The notes beneath the pieces were generated by a model, which ran no database searches, had not been told where the DNA came from, and was given only the letters and a program-made list of their open reading frames with translations. Shown here piece after piece: positions 42,850 through 51,910 of a stretch of DNA of 64,000 nt. The translations under genes were made by a program, and so were the position numbers. Position 1 is the stretch's first letter; each line of letters begins with the position of its first letter. The stretch comes from Terriglobales bacterium (GTDB taxonomy: Bacteria > Acidobacteriota > Terriglobia > Terriglobales > Acidobacteriaceae): NCBI GenBank assembly GCA_035573675.1, contig DATMAB010000007.1, forward strand, positions 62,001-126,000, in the 5' to 3' direction.

Positions 42850-44355
42850 ATGTTACGAGAGACCTTGGTCACGCTCGTGACCTGCGGTTGTCTGATTCTT
42901 CCGGCCCATTCCCAAGTGCAAGTCCAACCGAGCCATCCACCGCCGGCTGCCGATAAGATCCCGGTGTATCGCGTGACGGTGGTGGGACGCACCACCAAAG
43001 CCATCAATTATCGGCATCGCGGCGGCTCGACGACGATCGACTTTCGCGGCACGCCGCTGCTTCCGGACGGGCGCGGTGAAGCCAAGGTGGAGAGCAAGCA
43101 AGGCTACATCGAGATCGAAGTGGAGTTCGACGATCTCGCACCGGCGACGCGGTTCGGCCCTGAGTATTTGACCTACGTCCTGTGGGCCATCACGCCGGAA
43201 GGCCGCGCCACGAACCTGGGTGAAGTGCTGCTGAACGGCACCAAGAGCAAGCTGAACGTAACCACCGAGCTGCAGGCCTTCGGGCTGGTGGTGACGGCGG
43301 AGCCGCACTTCGCGGTGACGCAGCCGAGCGACGTGGTGGTTCTGGAGAATGTGGTGCGGCGCGGAACCAAGGGCCAAATCCAGGAGATTGACGCGCGCTA
43401 CGAGCTGTTGCAGCGCGGACAGTACACGGCGAACGTAAGCCCCGACGAGTTGCGTCCTCTGGAGCTGGACAAGAAAACGCCACTGGAGCTGTACGAAGCG
43501 CGCAACGCGCTGCGAGTGGCGCGCTGGGCAGGAGCCCAACAGTACGCGGGCGAGACGTACCAGAAGGCCGAGCAGCTGCTGAGCACGGCAGAGGGCTATC
43601 ACCAGCAGGGCGCGAAGAAGCGCACCATCATCATGGCGGCGCGCGAGGCGGCGCAGACCGCCGAGGACGCCCGCCTGGTGGCGGTCCGCAAGCAGCAGGA
43701 GGTACAGCAGGCGGCCCTGGTGGACCGTGAGGCTGCAGCTCAAGCTGAGGCCGAGGCCGAGGCTGAACGACGTGCCCAGGTGCAACTGGAAGCCGATGCC
43801 GCGAAGCGCGCACGCGAGGAGGCTGAGCGCGAACGGCGCCAGGCTGAACTCGCCGCCCATCGCGCCGAGCGCGAGAAGCAGGAAGCCGAGCAGGAGAAGC
43901 TGGAACTGCGCGGCGCCATCATCGATCAGCTTAACCGCATCCTGGATACGCGGGAGACGGTGCGCGGACTGGTGGTCAACATGCCCGACCTGCTGTTCCA
44001 GTCGGGTAGCCACACCTTGAGGCCGGCGGCGCGCGAGAAGCTGGCCAAAGTGGCGGGCATCATCCTGGCGCATCCCGGGCTGCGCCTGGAGGTCGAGGGC
44101 CACACCGACAGCGTCGGCACGGAGGAATTCAACCAGCGTCTATCGGAAAGACGCGCGGCGGCGGTACGCGATTTCCTGGTGCAGCAGGGCGTTCCGTCCT
44201 CGGCGATCGGGAGCCTGGGTTTCGGAGAATCGCACCCGATCGCATCGAACGACACTTCCATCGGGCGGCAGCAGAACCGGCGCGTCGAACTGGTGGTGAG
44301 CGGCGACGTGATCGGGATTCCGATCGAAGCGGCCAGCGCGACGCGGCCCCGGTAA
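42850..44355 (+). CDS. OmpA family protein
   Basis: A 501-residue envelope protein with an N-terminal signal peptide (MLRETLVTLVTCGCLILPAHS). A beta-rich domain spans about 30-170, a helical DUF4398-like stretch about 205-290, a long Ala/Glu/Arg coiled coil about 290-360, and a C-terminal OmpA peptidoglycan-binding domain (LLFQSGSHTLRPAAREKLAKVA, VEGHTDSVGTEEFNQRLSERRAAAV, NRRVELVVSG). It likely links outer membrane and cell wall. AAAGGAG precedes the ATG. An intrinsic terminator follows. Confidence 0.9.
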   Translation: MLRETLVTLVTCGCLILPAHSQVQVQPSHPPPAADKIPVYRVTVVGRTTKAINYRHRGGSTTIDFRGTPLLPDGRGEAKVESKQGYIEIEVEFDDLAPATRFGPEYLTYVLWAITPEGRATNLGEVLLNGTKSKLNVTTELQAFGLVVTAEPHFAVTQPSDVVVLENVVRRGTKGQIQEIDARYELLQRGQYTANVSPDELRPLELDKKTPLELYEARNALRVARWAGAQQYAGETYQKAEQLLSTAEGYHQQGAKKRTIIMAAREAAQTAEDARLVAVRKQQEVQQAALVDREAAAQAEAEAEAERRAQVQLEADAAKRAREEAERERRQAELAAHRAEREKQEAEQEKLELRGAIIDQLNRILDTRETVRGLVVNMPDLLFQSGSHTLRPAAREKLAKVAGIILAHPGLRLEVEGHTDSVGTEEFNQRLSERRAAAVRDFLVQQGVPSSAIGSLGFGESHPIASNDTSIGRQQNRRVELVVSGDVIGIPIEAASATRPR

Positions 44356-44376
44356 GACCAGCAGCGGCAGAATTTT

Positions 44377-44417
44377 CTGGGACCAGGCGGCTTCCCTGCG
44401 GCTGGTCCCAGGTTTTT
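44377..44417 (+). terminator. Rho-independent terminator after the OmpA gene
   Basis: CTGGGACCAG (44377-44386), loop, CTGGTCCCAG (44402-44411), then GTTTTT: a perfect 10-bp stem and T-run. It separates the OmpA gene from the TetR-RND operon. Confidence 0.85.
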
Positions 44418-44484
44418 GTGCACCGCGCGAGGCGTTCCACGAGTTTTTTCTGCGACCTCCGCCCCTCAAGCGGCATCGAAGCTT

Positions 44485-44500
44485 CATACCGTTCGGTATG
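44485..44500. promoter_or_regulatory. TetR-type operator
   Basis: CATACCG, TT, CGGTATG: a perfect inverted repeat 24 bp before the TetR start. ATACCG-type half-sites are common for AcrR-like repressors, so it is probably the autoregulatory operator. Confidence 0.65.
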
Positions 44501-44523
44501 TTAGCCGGGCGGGAGAGGGAACA

Positions 44524-45204
44524 ATGCCTCCGCTGGAGCGGAATCCGGACCTGACTCGCAAGACGCTGCTCGAGGCAGCGTTCCAGGAGATCTATCGCTG
44601 CGGGTACCAGGCGGCGAGCCTGGAGCAGATCCTGACGCGAGCGGGCGTGACCAAAGGGGCGCTGTACCACCATTTCCGCAACAAGCGCGCACTCGGCTAC
44701 GCGGTGGTGGATGAGCTGATCCGGGGCCACATCCTGGCGAACTGGGTGCGCCCCATCGAGCAGGCAGAGGACCCCATCGACGGGCTGCTGGCCGTGCTGC
44801 TGCGGAAGGAGTGTTTCCCGCACTACGACCAACGGCTGGGATGTCCGCTGAACAACCTGGCGCAGGAGATGTCGCCGCTCGACGAAGGCTTCCGCAAGCG
44901 GCTGCAGGGCCTGTACCGGGAGTGGAGGAACGGGATCGCGAAGGCGCTGCGGCGCGGCCAGGCCAGAGGGCAGGTGCGAGCCGACCTGGATCCGTTTGAG
45001 GCCGCCGATTTCCTGACCGCGGCGCTGGAAGGAAGCATCTCGCTGGCCAAGAGCGCACAGAGCCGCAGCCCGCTGGACCATTGCCGGGCGGGCCTGGCGC
45101 GATACCTCGAAAGCCTGCGGGTCACCGAGGCTGGCGCAGCGGAATCCGTTGACCGTGGACGGCACAGGCAAAGGACGATGAGAGACCAAGCAAGTGGAAG
45201 GTGA
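44524..45204 (+). CDS. TetR/AcrR family transcriptional regulator
   Basis: A 226-residue repressor. The N-terminal HTH is LTRKTLLEAAFQEIYRCGYQAASLEQILTRAGVTKGALYHHFRNKRALG in part (residues 10-58); the C-terminal half resembles the TetR_C_11-like ligand domain (RLGCPLNNLAQEMSPLDEGFRKRL). It likely represses the RND operon directly downstream, with which it overlaps or abuts. The ATG at 44524 follows GAGAGGGA. Ligand unknown. Confidence 0.9.
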   Translation: MPPLERNPDLTRKTLLEAAFQEIYRCGYQAASLEQILTRAGVTKGALYHHFRNKRALGYAVVDELIRGHILANWVRPIEQAEDPIDGLLAVLLRKECFPHYDQRLGCPLNNLAQEMSPLDEGFRKRLQGLYREWRNGIAKALRRGQARGQVRADLDPFEAADFLTAALEGSISLAKSAQSRSPLDHCRAGLARYLESLRVTEAGAAESVDRGRHRQRTMRDQASGR

Positions 45205-45212
45205 AGGCAATC

Positions 45213-46334
45213 ATGACGAAGCGAATGATTCTGATGTTGAGCGTGGTCGCGGTAGTCCTGGGCGGCCTTGGTTTTGTGAAGTTCCAGCAGATTCAGGCAG
45301 CGGCACAGGCCGGCTTCCAGCCGCCTCCTGAAGCGGTGACCACGATCGTGGCGCAACAAGAGGAATGGCCGGCGACGCTGTCGGCGATCGGCACGGTGGT
45401 GGCGGTCCAGGGCGTGACGGTGAGCGCGGACCTTCCCGGCATTGTCGATCGCATCGCCTTCGAGTCCGGCAAGCCGGTGCGCGAGGGAGACGTGCTGGTG
45501 GAGCTTGATACCCGGCAGGAGCGAGCTCAACTGGTGGCCGCGGAGGCGCAGCGCGATCTGGCCCGGGTCAACTTCGAGCGGCTGCAGGGCCTGGTGAACG
45601 AAGGCGTGATTTCCCAGGCGGAGTACGACCGTGCGGCCGCCGAGCAGAGAGCTACCGAGGCCCGGGTGGCGGAGATCCGGGCGACCATCGAGCGCAAGAC
45701 GATCCGTGCGCCCTTCTCGGGGATCCTCGGCATACGCCAGGTGAACCTGGGACAGTACGTTTCGGGCGGGAGCGCGATCGTCCCGCTGCAAGCGCTGCAC
45801 CCCATCTACGTGAACTTCGGCGTGCCGCAGCAGGTGGCGGGCCAGGTGAAGGTCGGGCATAACGTGCGCGTCACCACCGACGACCTGGCAGGAGTGGAGT
45901 TCGAGGGCCGGGTGACGGCGATTGACTCGATCGTGGACGAACGCACGCGCAACGTGCAGGTGCAGGCGACGCTGGCGAATCCGCAAGGCAAGCTGCGCCC
46001 CGGAATGTTCGTGCGGGCCGCGCTTGGGCTGGGCGCCAGCCGCCCGGTGGTGACGCTGCCGGCCTCGGCGATCAGCTACGCGCCCTATGGCGACTCGGTG
46101 TTCGTGGTCTCCGACCTGACGGACCAGAACGGCCGGACTTACCGCGGGGTGCGGCAGCAGTTCGTCAAAGTCGAAGGGGCGCGGGGCGACCAGGTGGGCG
46201 TGGTCTCCGGAGTGAATCCGGGCGATGAAGTCGTGACCTCAGGGGTGTTCAAGCTGCGCAACGGCGCCGCCGTCCAGGTGAACAACGAAGTGCAGCCGGG
46301 GAACAATCCGGCTCCCAAGCCTGAGGATAGCTGA
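45213..46334 (+). CDS. RND efflux periplasmic adaptor (MFP)
   Basis: A 373-residue membrane-fusion protein. An N-terminal anchor (MILMLSVVAVVLGGLGFV) precedes the lipoyl half-motifs (VTVSADLPGIVDRIAFESGKPVREGDVLVELD; RKTIRAPFSGILGIRQVNLGQYV), a hairpin of coiled helices between them, then beta-barrel and membrane-proximal domains. It bridges the RND pump and outer-membrane channel. ATG 45213 has GAAGG at a good distance; a GTG at 45201 overlapping the TetR stop is an alternative. Confidence 0.93.
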   Translation: MTKRMILMLSVVAVVLGGLGFVKFQQIQAAAQAGFQPPPEAVTTIVAQQEEWPATLSAIGTVVAVQGVTVSADLPGIVDRIAFESGKPVREGDVLVELDTRQERAQLVAAEAQRDLARVNFERLQGLVNEGVISQAEYDRAAAEQRATEARVAEIRATIERKTIRAPFSGILGIRQVNLGQYVSGGSAIVPLQALHPIYVNFGVPQQVAGQVKVGHNVRVTTDDLAGVEFEGRVTAIDSIVDERTRNVQVQATLANPQGKLRPGMFVRAALGLGASRPVVTLPASAISYAPYGDSVFVVSDLTDQNGRTYRGVRQQFVKVEGARGDQVGVVSGVNPGDEVVTSGVFKLRNGAAVQVNNEVQPGNNPAPKPEDS

Positions 46335-46341
46335 GGACGCC

Positions 46342-49300
46342 ATGCGATTCACCGACATCTTCGTCAAACGGCCGGTGCTTGCGATGGTGGTCAGCCTGGT
46401 GATCCTGATCGCCGGGCTGCAGTCCATCCGGTCGCTGAGCGTGCGCCAGTACCCGCGCAGCGACATCGCGGTGGTGCGGGTCTCGACCGTATACGTGGGC
46501 GCCGACGCCGACCTGGTGCGTGGATTCATCACCACGCCGCTGGAGCGGGTGATCGCGAGCGCCGACGGCATCGACTACATGGAGTCCTCGAGCACGCTCG
46601 GGCTGAGCACGATCACCGTGCACCTGAAGCTGAACTATGACACCAATGCGGCGCTGACGCAGATCCAGGCCAAGGTCGCGCAGGTGCGCAACGATCTGCC
46701 TCCCGAGGCCGAGGCTCCGGTGATCGAACTGGAGACCGCCGACACGCAGTTCGCGGCGATGTACATCGGCTTTTCGTCCACCGACCTCGATCAGAACCAG
46801 ATCACCGATTATCTGACGCGAGTGGTGCAGCCCAAGCTGAGCGCCATCAGCGGGGTGCAGCGCGCCGAGATTCTCGGCGACCGCACGTTCGCCATGCGCA
46901 TCTGGCTGAAGCCGGACCGGATGGCCGCGCTGGCAATCTCGCCCTCGGCGGTACAGGAGGCCCTGGCGCGCAACAACCATCTTTCCGCCCTGGGACGCAC
47001 GAAAGGCTCGATGGTGTCGGTGAACCTGGTGGCCAACACCGACCTGCGCACGCCGGAGGAGTTCCGCCAACTGGTGGTGAAGGAGGAGAACGGAGTCGTC
47101 GTCCGGCTGGGCGAGATCGCCGACGTGGTGCTGGGCGCCGAGAACTACGACGAGGACGTGCGCTTCAACGGGGAAGCGGCCACCTTCATGGGTATCTGGG
47201 TGCTGCCCACCGCCAACTCGCTCGAGGTCATCAAGGAGGTGCGGAAAGCGATTCCCGAGATCGAGGCGCAGTTGCCGGCCGGGATGAAGGTCGGCATCCC
47301 CTACGATTCCACGGAATACATCCAGGATGCCATCGATGAAGTTTTGAGCACGCTGACGGAGACGCTGATCATCGTCATCCTCGTCATCTTCCTGTTCCTG
47401 GGCTCGATGAGGTCGGTGCTCATCCCCATTGTCGCCATTCCCATCTCGCTGATCGGCGCCGTGTTCCTGATGCTGGTGGCCGGTTTCACCATCAACCTGC
47501 TCACGCTGCTGGCCATCGTGCTTTCGGTCGGACTGGTGGTGGATGACGCCATCGTGATGGTGGAGAACGTCGAGCGGCACCTGCACAGCGGCAAGCCGCC
47601 GCAGCGTGCCGCGCTCGATGCGGCGCGGGAGCTGGTGGGCCCGATCATCGCGATGACCATCACTCTGGCCGCGGTGTACGCCCCGGTGGGCCTGCAGGGC
47701 GGCCTGACCGGAGCTCTGTTCCGGGAGTTCGCCTTCACCCTGGCCGGGGCCGTGATCGTTTCCGGCGTGGTGGCGCTGACGCTTTCGCCCATGATGGGTT
47801 CGAAGCTGCTGCGGGCCGGCGACACGGAACGTGGCTTTGCCGGTTGGATCAATCGCCGCTTCGAGAGCGTGCGAGCCGGCTACACCAGCCTGCTTTCCGG
47901 AACGCTTCGTTACCGGCCGGTGGTATTGACGCTGTGGGCGATCCTGGCCTTGCTGGCCTTGCCCTTCTACATGTTCTCCATGCGGGAACTGGCGCCGAAG
48001 GAGGACCAGGGCGTGGTCTTCGGGATCATCCAAGCTTCTCCCAACTCCACCCTCGACCAGACCAAGCTGTTCACGCAGCGGGTCCACGATGTCTACCGTT
48101 CATTCCCCGAGGCCGCGAGCATCTTTCAAATCACGTCTCCCACGGGCGGCTTCGGCGGGATGGTGACCAAGCCCTGGAGCCAGCGCAGCAAAGACACGCA
48201 GCAGCTCCTGGTGGAATCGATGGGGCCGCTGTCGAAGGTCCCCGGCATCCGGGTGATCCCGCTGACGCCGCCGCCGCTGCCCGGAGGCGGAGACTTCCCG
48301 GTGGACCTGGTGATCGCTTCGGCTGCGGAGCCGGAACAGCTCACGCAATTCGCCAACCAACTGGTGCAGAAGGCATATGCCAGCGGCATGTTCATCTATG
48401 CCGACGCCGACCTGAAGTTCGACCAGCCGCAGGCCGAAGTGGTGTTCGACCGCGACAAGCTGCGTTCGCAGGGAGTGGACCTCAGCCAGGCGGGCCGGGA
48501 CCTCTCCACGCTGCTCAGCGGGGACTATGTGAACCGCTTCAGCATCCAGGGGCGGAGCTACAAGGTCATCCCGCAGGTGAAGCGCGCGGAGCGCTTGACG
48601 CCCGAGCAGTTGTCGGAGATCTACGTCACCGGCTCGGACGGCAAGCTGGTGCCACTATCCACCTTTGCCGGGCTGCGCACGTCCACCGAGCCGCGGGAGC
48701 TGAAGAAATTCCAGCAACTTAACGCGGTGCGCATCCAGGGCGTGATTCCGCCGGGGGTGTCGCTCGACCAGGCGCTGAGCTACCTGGAGAACGAGGCACG
48801 GGCAATCCTGCCCCAGGGCTTCACCCTCGACTACGCCGGCGAGTCGCGCCAGTTGCGGGTCGAGGGGAGCAAGTTCCTGGGCACGTTCCTGCTTTCCGGG
48901 ATCCTCATCTACCTGGTGCTGGCCGCGCAATTCGAGAGCTTCCGCGACCCGTTCATCATCCTGGCGGGCTCGGTGCCGCTGGCCCTTTCCGGAGCGCTGC
49001 TGTTCTCGTTCCTGGGGCTGACCACGCTCAACATCTACAGCCAGGTAGGACTGATCACGCTGGTCGGCCTGGTTTCGAAGAACGCCATCCTCATCGTGGA
49101 GTTTGCCAACCATCTGCAGGAAGCGGGCAGAGAAAAGCTGGCCGCGGTCCTCGAAGCCGCCGGCACGCGGTTGCGGCCCATCCTGATGACCACCGCTGCC
49201 ACCGTCGTGGGGCACTTTCCGCTCATTCTTGCCACTGGGCCGGGCGCGGGTGCGCGCAACAGCATCGGAATCATGCTGGTCAGCGGCATGATCGTGGGCT

Positions 49301-49455
49301 CACTGCTCACGCTGTTTGTGGTGCCTTCGATCTACATGCTGGTTTCGCGGGCGCGTGCGCCGCAGATCTCGACCGAGGCGGCAGCGGATGAATTCGGCGG
49401 CCAGTTCCCACTTCCCGCATACCAGGCTGCGGCGCAGGAGGTCGCTCAGCCATGA
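46342..49455 (+). CDS. RND efflux inner-membrane pump (AcrB/HAE1 type)
   Basis: A 1037-residue proton-driven multidrug pump with 12 helices and two large periplasmic loops. Family marks: MRFTDIFVKRPVLAMVVSLVI at the start, GLVVDDAIVMVENVERH with the proton-relay Asp pair in helix 4, and GLVSKNAILIVEFANHL with Lys in helix 10. Length is normal. It exports hydrophobic or amphiphilic compounds; the substrate cannot be predicted. It lies 7 bp after the adaptor gene and overlaps the channel gene by 4 bp. Confidence 0.96.
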   Translation: MRFTDIFVKRPVLAMVVSLVILIAGLQSIRSLSVRQYPRSDIAVVRVSTVYVGADADLVRGFITTPLERVIASADGIDYMESSSTLGLSTITVHLKLNYDTNAALTQIQAKVAQVRNDLPPEAEAPVIELETADTQFAAMYIGFSSTDLDQNQITDYLTRVVQPKLSAISGVQRAEILGDRTFAMRIWLKPDRMAALAISPSAVQEALARNNHLSALGRTKGSMVSVNLVANTDLRTPEEFRQLVVKEENGVVVRLGEIADVVLGAENYDEDVRFNGEAATFMGIWVLPTANSLEVIKEVRKAIPEIEAQLPAGMKVGIPYDSTEYIQDAIDEVLSTLTETLIIVILVIFLFLGSMRSVLIPIVAIPISLIGAVFLMLVAGFTINLLTLLAIVLSVGLVVDDAIVMVENVERHLHSGKPPQRAALDAARELVGPIIAMTITLAAVYAPVGLQGGLTGALFREFAFTLAGAVIVSGVVALTLSPMMGSKLLRAGDTERGFAGWINRRFESVRAGYTSLLSGTLRYRPVVLTLWAILALLALPFYMFSMRELAPKEDQGVVFGIIQASPNSTLDQTKLFTQRVHDVYRSFPEAASIFQITSPTGGFGGMVTKPWSQRSKDTQQLLVESMGPLSKVPGIRVIPLTPPPLPGGGDFPVDLVIASAAEPEQLTQFANQLVQKAYASGMFIYADADLKFDQPQAEVVFDRDKLRSQGVDLSQAGRDLSTLLSGDYVNRFSIQGRSYKVIPQVKRAERLTPEQLSEIYVTGSDGKLVPLSTFAGLRTSTEPRELKKFQQLNAVRIQGVIPPGVSLDQALSYLENEARAILPQGFTLDYAGESRQLRVEGSKFLGTFLLSGILIYLVLAAQFESFRDPFIILAGSVPLALSGALLFSFLGLTTLNIYSQVGLITLVGLVSKNAILIVEFANHLQEAGREKLAAVLEAAGTRLRPILMTTAATVVGHFPLILATGPGAGARNSIGIMLVSGMIVGSLLTLFVVPSIYMLVSRARAPQISTEAAADEFGGQFPLPAYQAAAQEVAQP

Positions 49456-50843
49456 AGTGGCGGCTGATCCCCGTGCTCACGGCAGCCACGGTGCTTGCGG
49501 GCTGCGCGGTCGGCCCGAAGTACCAGCGGCCGGCCGTAGTGCCGCCGGCGGCGTTTCGCGGCGCGGCCCCGTCGCCGGACCCGGCCTCGCTGGCCGATGC
49601 GAAATGGTTCGAGGTGTTCCAGGACGAGCAACTGCAGCAACTGATCCGTATGGCGCTGCAGGAGAACTACGACGTGCGGGAGGCGGTGGCGCGCGTGGAA
49701 GCCGCGCGCGCTGCGGTGGGCATCAGGCGCGCAGACCAGTTCCCCAATGTCGCGGCCGGCGCCGACCTGACCACCCTGCGCACCTCCTCGACGGGCACGA
49801 TACCCTTCGAACAGGAGCGCAGCTTCGGCAGCGTGGCGCTCAATCTGCTCTCGTTCGAGGTAGATGTCTGGGGACGCCTGCGCCGCTCGACCGAAGCCGC
49901 GCGGGCGGAGCTGCTGGCCAGCGAAGAGAATCGCCGGGCGGTGATGACCACGCTGGTGAGCGACGTGGCCACGGGCTACTTCAACCTGCTCGATCTGGAC
50001 ATGGAGCTGGAGATCGCCCGGCGTACGCTGGCCACGCGTGAAGATTCCCTGGAGCTGATCCGGAAGCGGGAGCAGCGAGGCCTCGCTACTAGATTGGAAG
50101 TCCGGCAAGCCGAACAGTTGGTGCTGGTCGCCGCACAAGCCATCCCCCGGCTGGAGCAGCAGATCGAGCAGACCGAGAATCAGATCAGCCTGTTGTTAGG
50201 GAGAAATCCCGGACCCATCGCGCGCGGTCGGGCCCTGCGGGATCAGGAACAGCCTCCGGCCGTGCCGGCCGGGCTGCCGTCGGCGCTGCTGGAGCGACGG
50301 CCGGACATCCGCGCCGCGGAGCAGAACCTGGTGGCTGCCAACGCCATCATCGGAGTGGCCCGGGCAGCGTACTTTCCCCGCATCAGCCTGACGGGCTTCC
50401 TGGGGTTCCAGAGCGACGACCTCTCCGACCTTTTCACCGGCCCGGCACGCACCTGGCAGTTCACGCCCCAATTGGCCCAGCCGATTTTCACCGCCGGCCG
50501 CATCCGCTCGAATGTGAGGCTGGCGGAAGCGCAGCGGAATGTCGCCCTCATCCAGTACGAGCGGGCCATCCAGACTGCGTTCCGCGAAGTGTCGGATAGC
50601 CTGGTTCAGTATGAAAAGGTGCGCGAGGTTCGCGGCAAACAGGAAGAGCTGGTGGAGACGCTTCGCGACCGGTCACGGCTTTCCTACATGCGGTATCGCG
50701 GCGGCGTGGATACGCTGTTGAATGCGCTGGACGCCGACCGCGATCTGTTCGACGCGGAGCTCCGGCTGGCTCAGGTCCGGCGCGATGAATTGCTCACGGT
50801 AGTGCAGTTGTACCGGGCGCTGGGCGGCGGCTGGCAGCAGTAA
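49452..50843 (+). CDS. RND outer-membrane channel lipoprotein (NodT/OprM type)
   Basis: A 463-residue trimeric channel subunit. A lipoprotein signal (VLTAATVLAGC, lipobox Cys at residue 18) is followed by the CAVGPKYQRPAV start typical of the NodT family and two TolC-like repeats (about 60-250 and 270-455). It completes the tripartite pump with the adaptor and RND protein. It overlaps the pump stop by 4 bp (ATGA). Confidence 0.95.
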   Translation: MKWRLIPVLTAATVLAGCAVGPKYQRPAVVPPAAFRGAAPSPDPASLADAKWFEVFQDEQLQQLIRMALQENYDVREAVARVEAARAAVGIRRADQFPNVAAGADLTTLRTSSTGTIPFEQERSFGSVALNLLSFEVDVWGRLRRSTEAARAELLASEENRRAVMTTLVSDVATGYFNLLDLDMELEIARRTLATREDSLELIRKREQRGLATRLEVRQAEQLVLVAAQAIPRLEQQIEQTENQISLLLGRNPGPIARGRALRDQEQPPAVPAGLPSALLERRPDIRAAEQNLVAANAIIGVARAAYFPRISLTGFLGFQSDDLSDLFTGPARTWQFTPQLAQPIFTAGRIRSNVRLAEAQRNVALIQYERAIQTAFREVSDSLVQYEKVREVRGKQEELVETLRDRSRLSYMRYRGGVDTLLNALDADRDLFDAELRLAQVRRDELLTVVQLYRALGGGWQQ

Positions 50844-50985
50844 CCCAGGGACCTGCCTGCCGCCGGCCGTTTTATCTCCTATCCCTTGCTTTATCAATCG
50901 CTTAGGCGGGCATCTCCGTCCACCGTCCCGGGCATCCGACAAAGAGTAGCCAGCAAGAGCAGGTTCCTATGGAAGGAGGTTCTTC

Positions 50986-51630
50986 ATGAAGCTTCCAAGC
51001 ATCAGCCTGACGAAGAGAACTTTGTTGCTGGTCGGCATTCCTCTACTGATCATCACTCTGGCCGGGGCGGCGGTGGTAACGAGCGGCGTTCTGGCTGACG
51101 AGACACTCGCAGTTGAAGCGGGCACGCCGATTCGCGTGCGGTTGGATCACTCGATTGCTTCGCGTACGGCCAGGCCGGGCGACGCGTTCCACGCCACCGT
51201 TTCCCAGCCGGTCACGGTGGATGGCAAGGTCGTGATCCCGGTGGGCGCGCTGGCGCACGGCACGGTGGTGCATGCGCGAGAATCGGGACGGCTGAGCGGC
51301 CGAGCCCAGTTGCAGTTGCAGCTGAATGCCATCGAGGTGAACGGCGAGTCCTATGCGATTGAGACCAACACCCTGGGGCGCGTCGGCGGCAGCCATAAGA
51401 AGCGCAATATCGCGCTGATTGGCGGCGGCGCCGGTGTGGGCGCGCTCATCGGCGGACTGGCCGGCGGCGGCAAGGGTGTGCTCATCGGCGGACCGGTCGG
51501 CGCGGGTGCGGGCCTGGCCGGCGCAGCCCTGACCGGCAAGAAGGACTTCGTTCTGCCCGCTGAAACCAGCCTGACCTTCCACCTGCAAGAGCCGGTTTCA
51601 CTGCCGGTTGCAGAAGAGAAGGAAGAGTGA
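50986..51630 (+). CDS. Secreted glycine-zipper protein (paralog B)
   Basis: A 214-residue paralog of the protein at 42125-42730, with the same order: signal-anchor (TLLLVGIPLLIITLAGAAVV), beta domain (LAVEAGTPIRVRLDHSIASRTARPGD), HKKRNIALIGGGAGVGALIG and a closing LTGKKDFVLPAETSLTFHLQ. The ATG follows a strong AAGGAGGT. The two copies bracket the OmpA-TetR-RND block, suggesting duplication and a shared envelope role. Function unknown. Confidence 0.75.
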   Translation: MKLPSISLTKRTLLLVGIPLLIITLAGAAVVTSGVLADETLAVEAGTPIRVRLDHSIASRTARPGDAFHATVSQPVTVDGKVVIPVGALAHGTVVHARESGRLSGRAQLQLQLNAIEVNGESYAIETNTLGRVGGSHKKRNIALIGGGAGVGALIGGLAGGGKGVLIGGPVGAGAGLAGAALTGKKDFVLPAETSLTFHLQEPVSLPVAEEKEE

Positions 51631-51641
51631 AGTAGCGACGC

Positions 51642-51663
51642 GCCGCCCGCACGTGCGGGCGGC
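51642..51663. other. 22-bp perfect palindrome
   Basis: GCCGCCCGCAC followed by GTGCGGGCGGC, 12 bp after paralog B stop. A second hairpin GCCCGCC-GT-GGCGGGC lies at 51713-51728. Together with the dispersed palindrome at 51775 they fill the 280-bp gap; no T-run terminator is obvious. Confidence 0.5.
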
Positions 51664-51774
51664 TCGTCATGCAGCACAGAAGGTTTTTTCGCGCGAATGC
51701 CGGAGGCCATGCCCGCCGTGGCGGGCGAGCCTCCGGTCTGATTTGCGACCGTTCTTGATGGGGCCTTTTCCAGG

Positions 51775-51796
51775 GAGACGCAGCAAGCTGCGTCTC
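51775..51796. repeat. GAGACGCAGC inverted repeat (dispersed palindrome, copy 2)
   Basis: GAGACGCAGC, AA, GCTGCGTCTC followed by TACG. Same layout as the copy at 4647-4666 (GAGACGTTGC-type arm), but with arm changes on both sides that keep pairing. Confidence 0.6.
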
Positions 51797-51910
51797 TACG
51801 CACACCTTGTTCATTGAGGCTTCGCGGCCTAGTTACTCAGTTGCTTCCCCCACCGGCGGTTGGGCAACCGTGCGCGCCGTGGGCGCATTACTATCGGCCA
51901 AGGTGAACTC

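Noticed and set aside
46249-48087. A 612-codon frame on the minus strand
   Set aside because: Antisense to the RND pump; His/Gln/Arg-rich composition typical of shadow frames.
51642-51663. Intrinsic terminator after paralog B
   Set aside because: The palindrome is perfect but no T-run follows directly on either strand.
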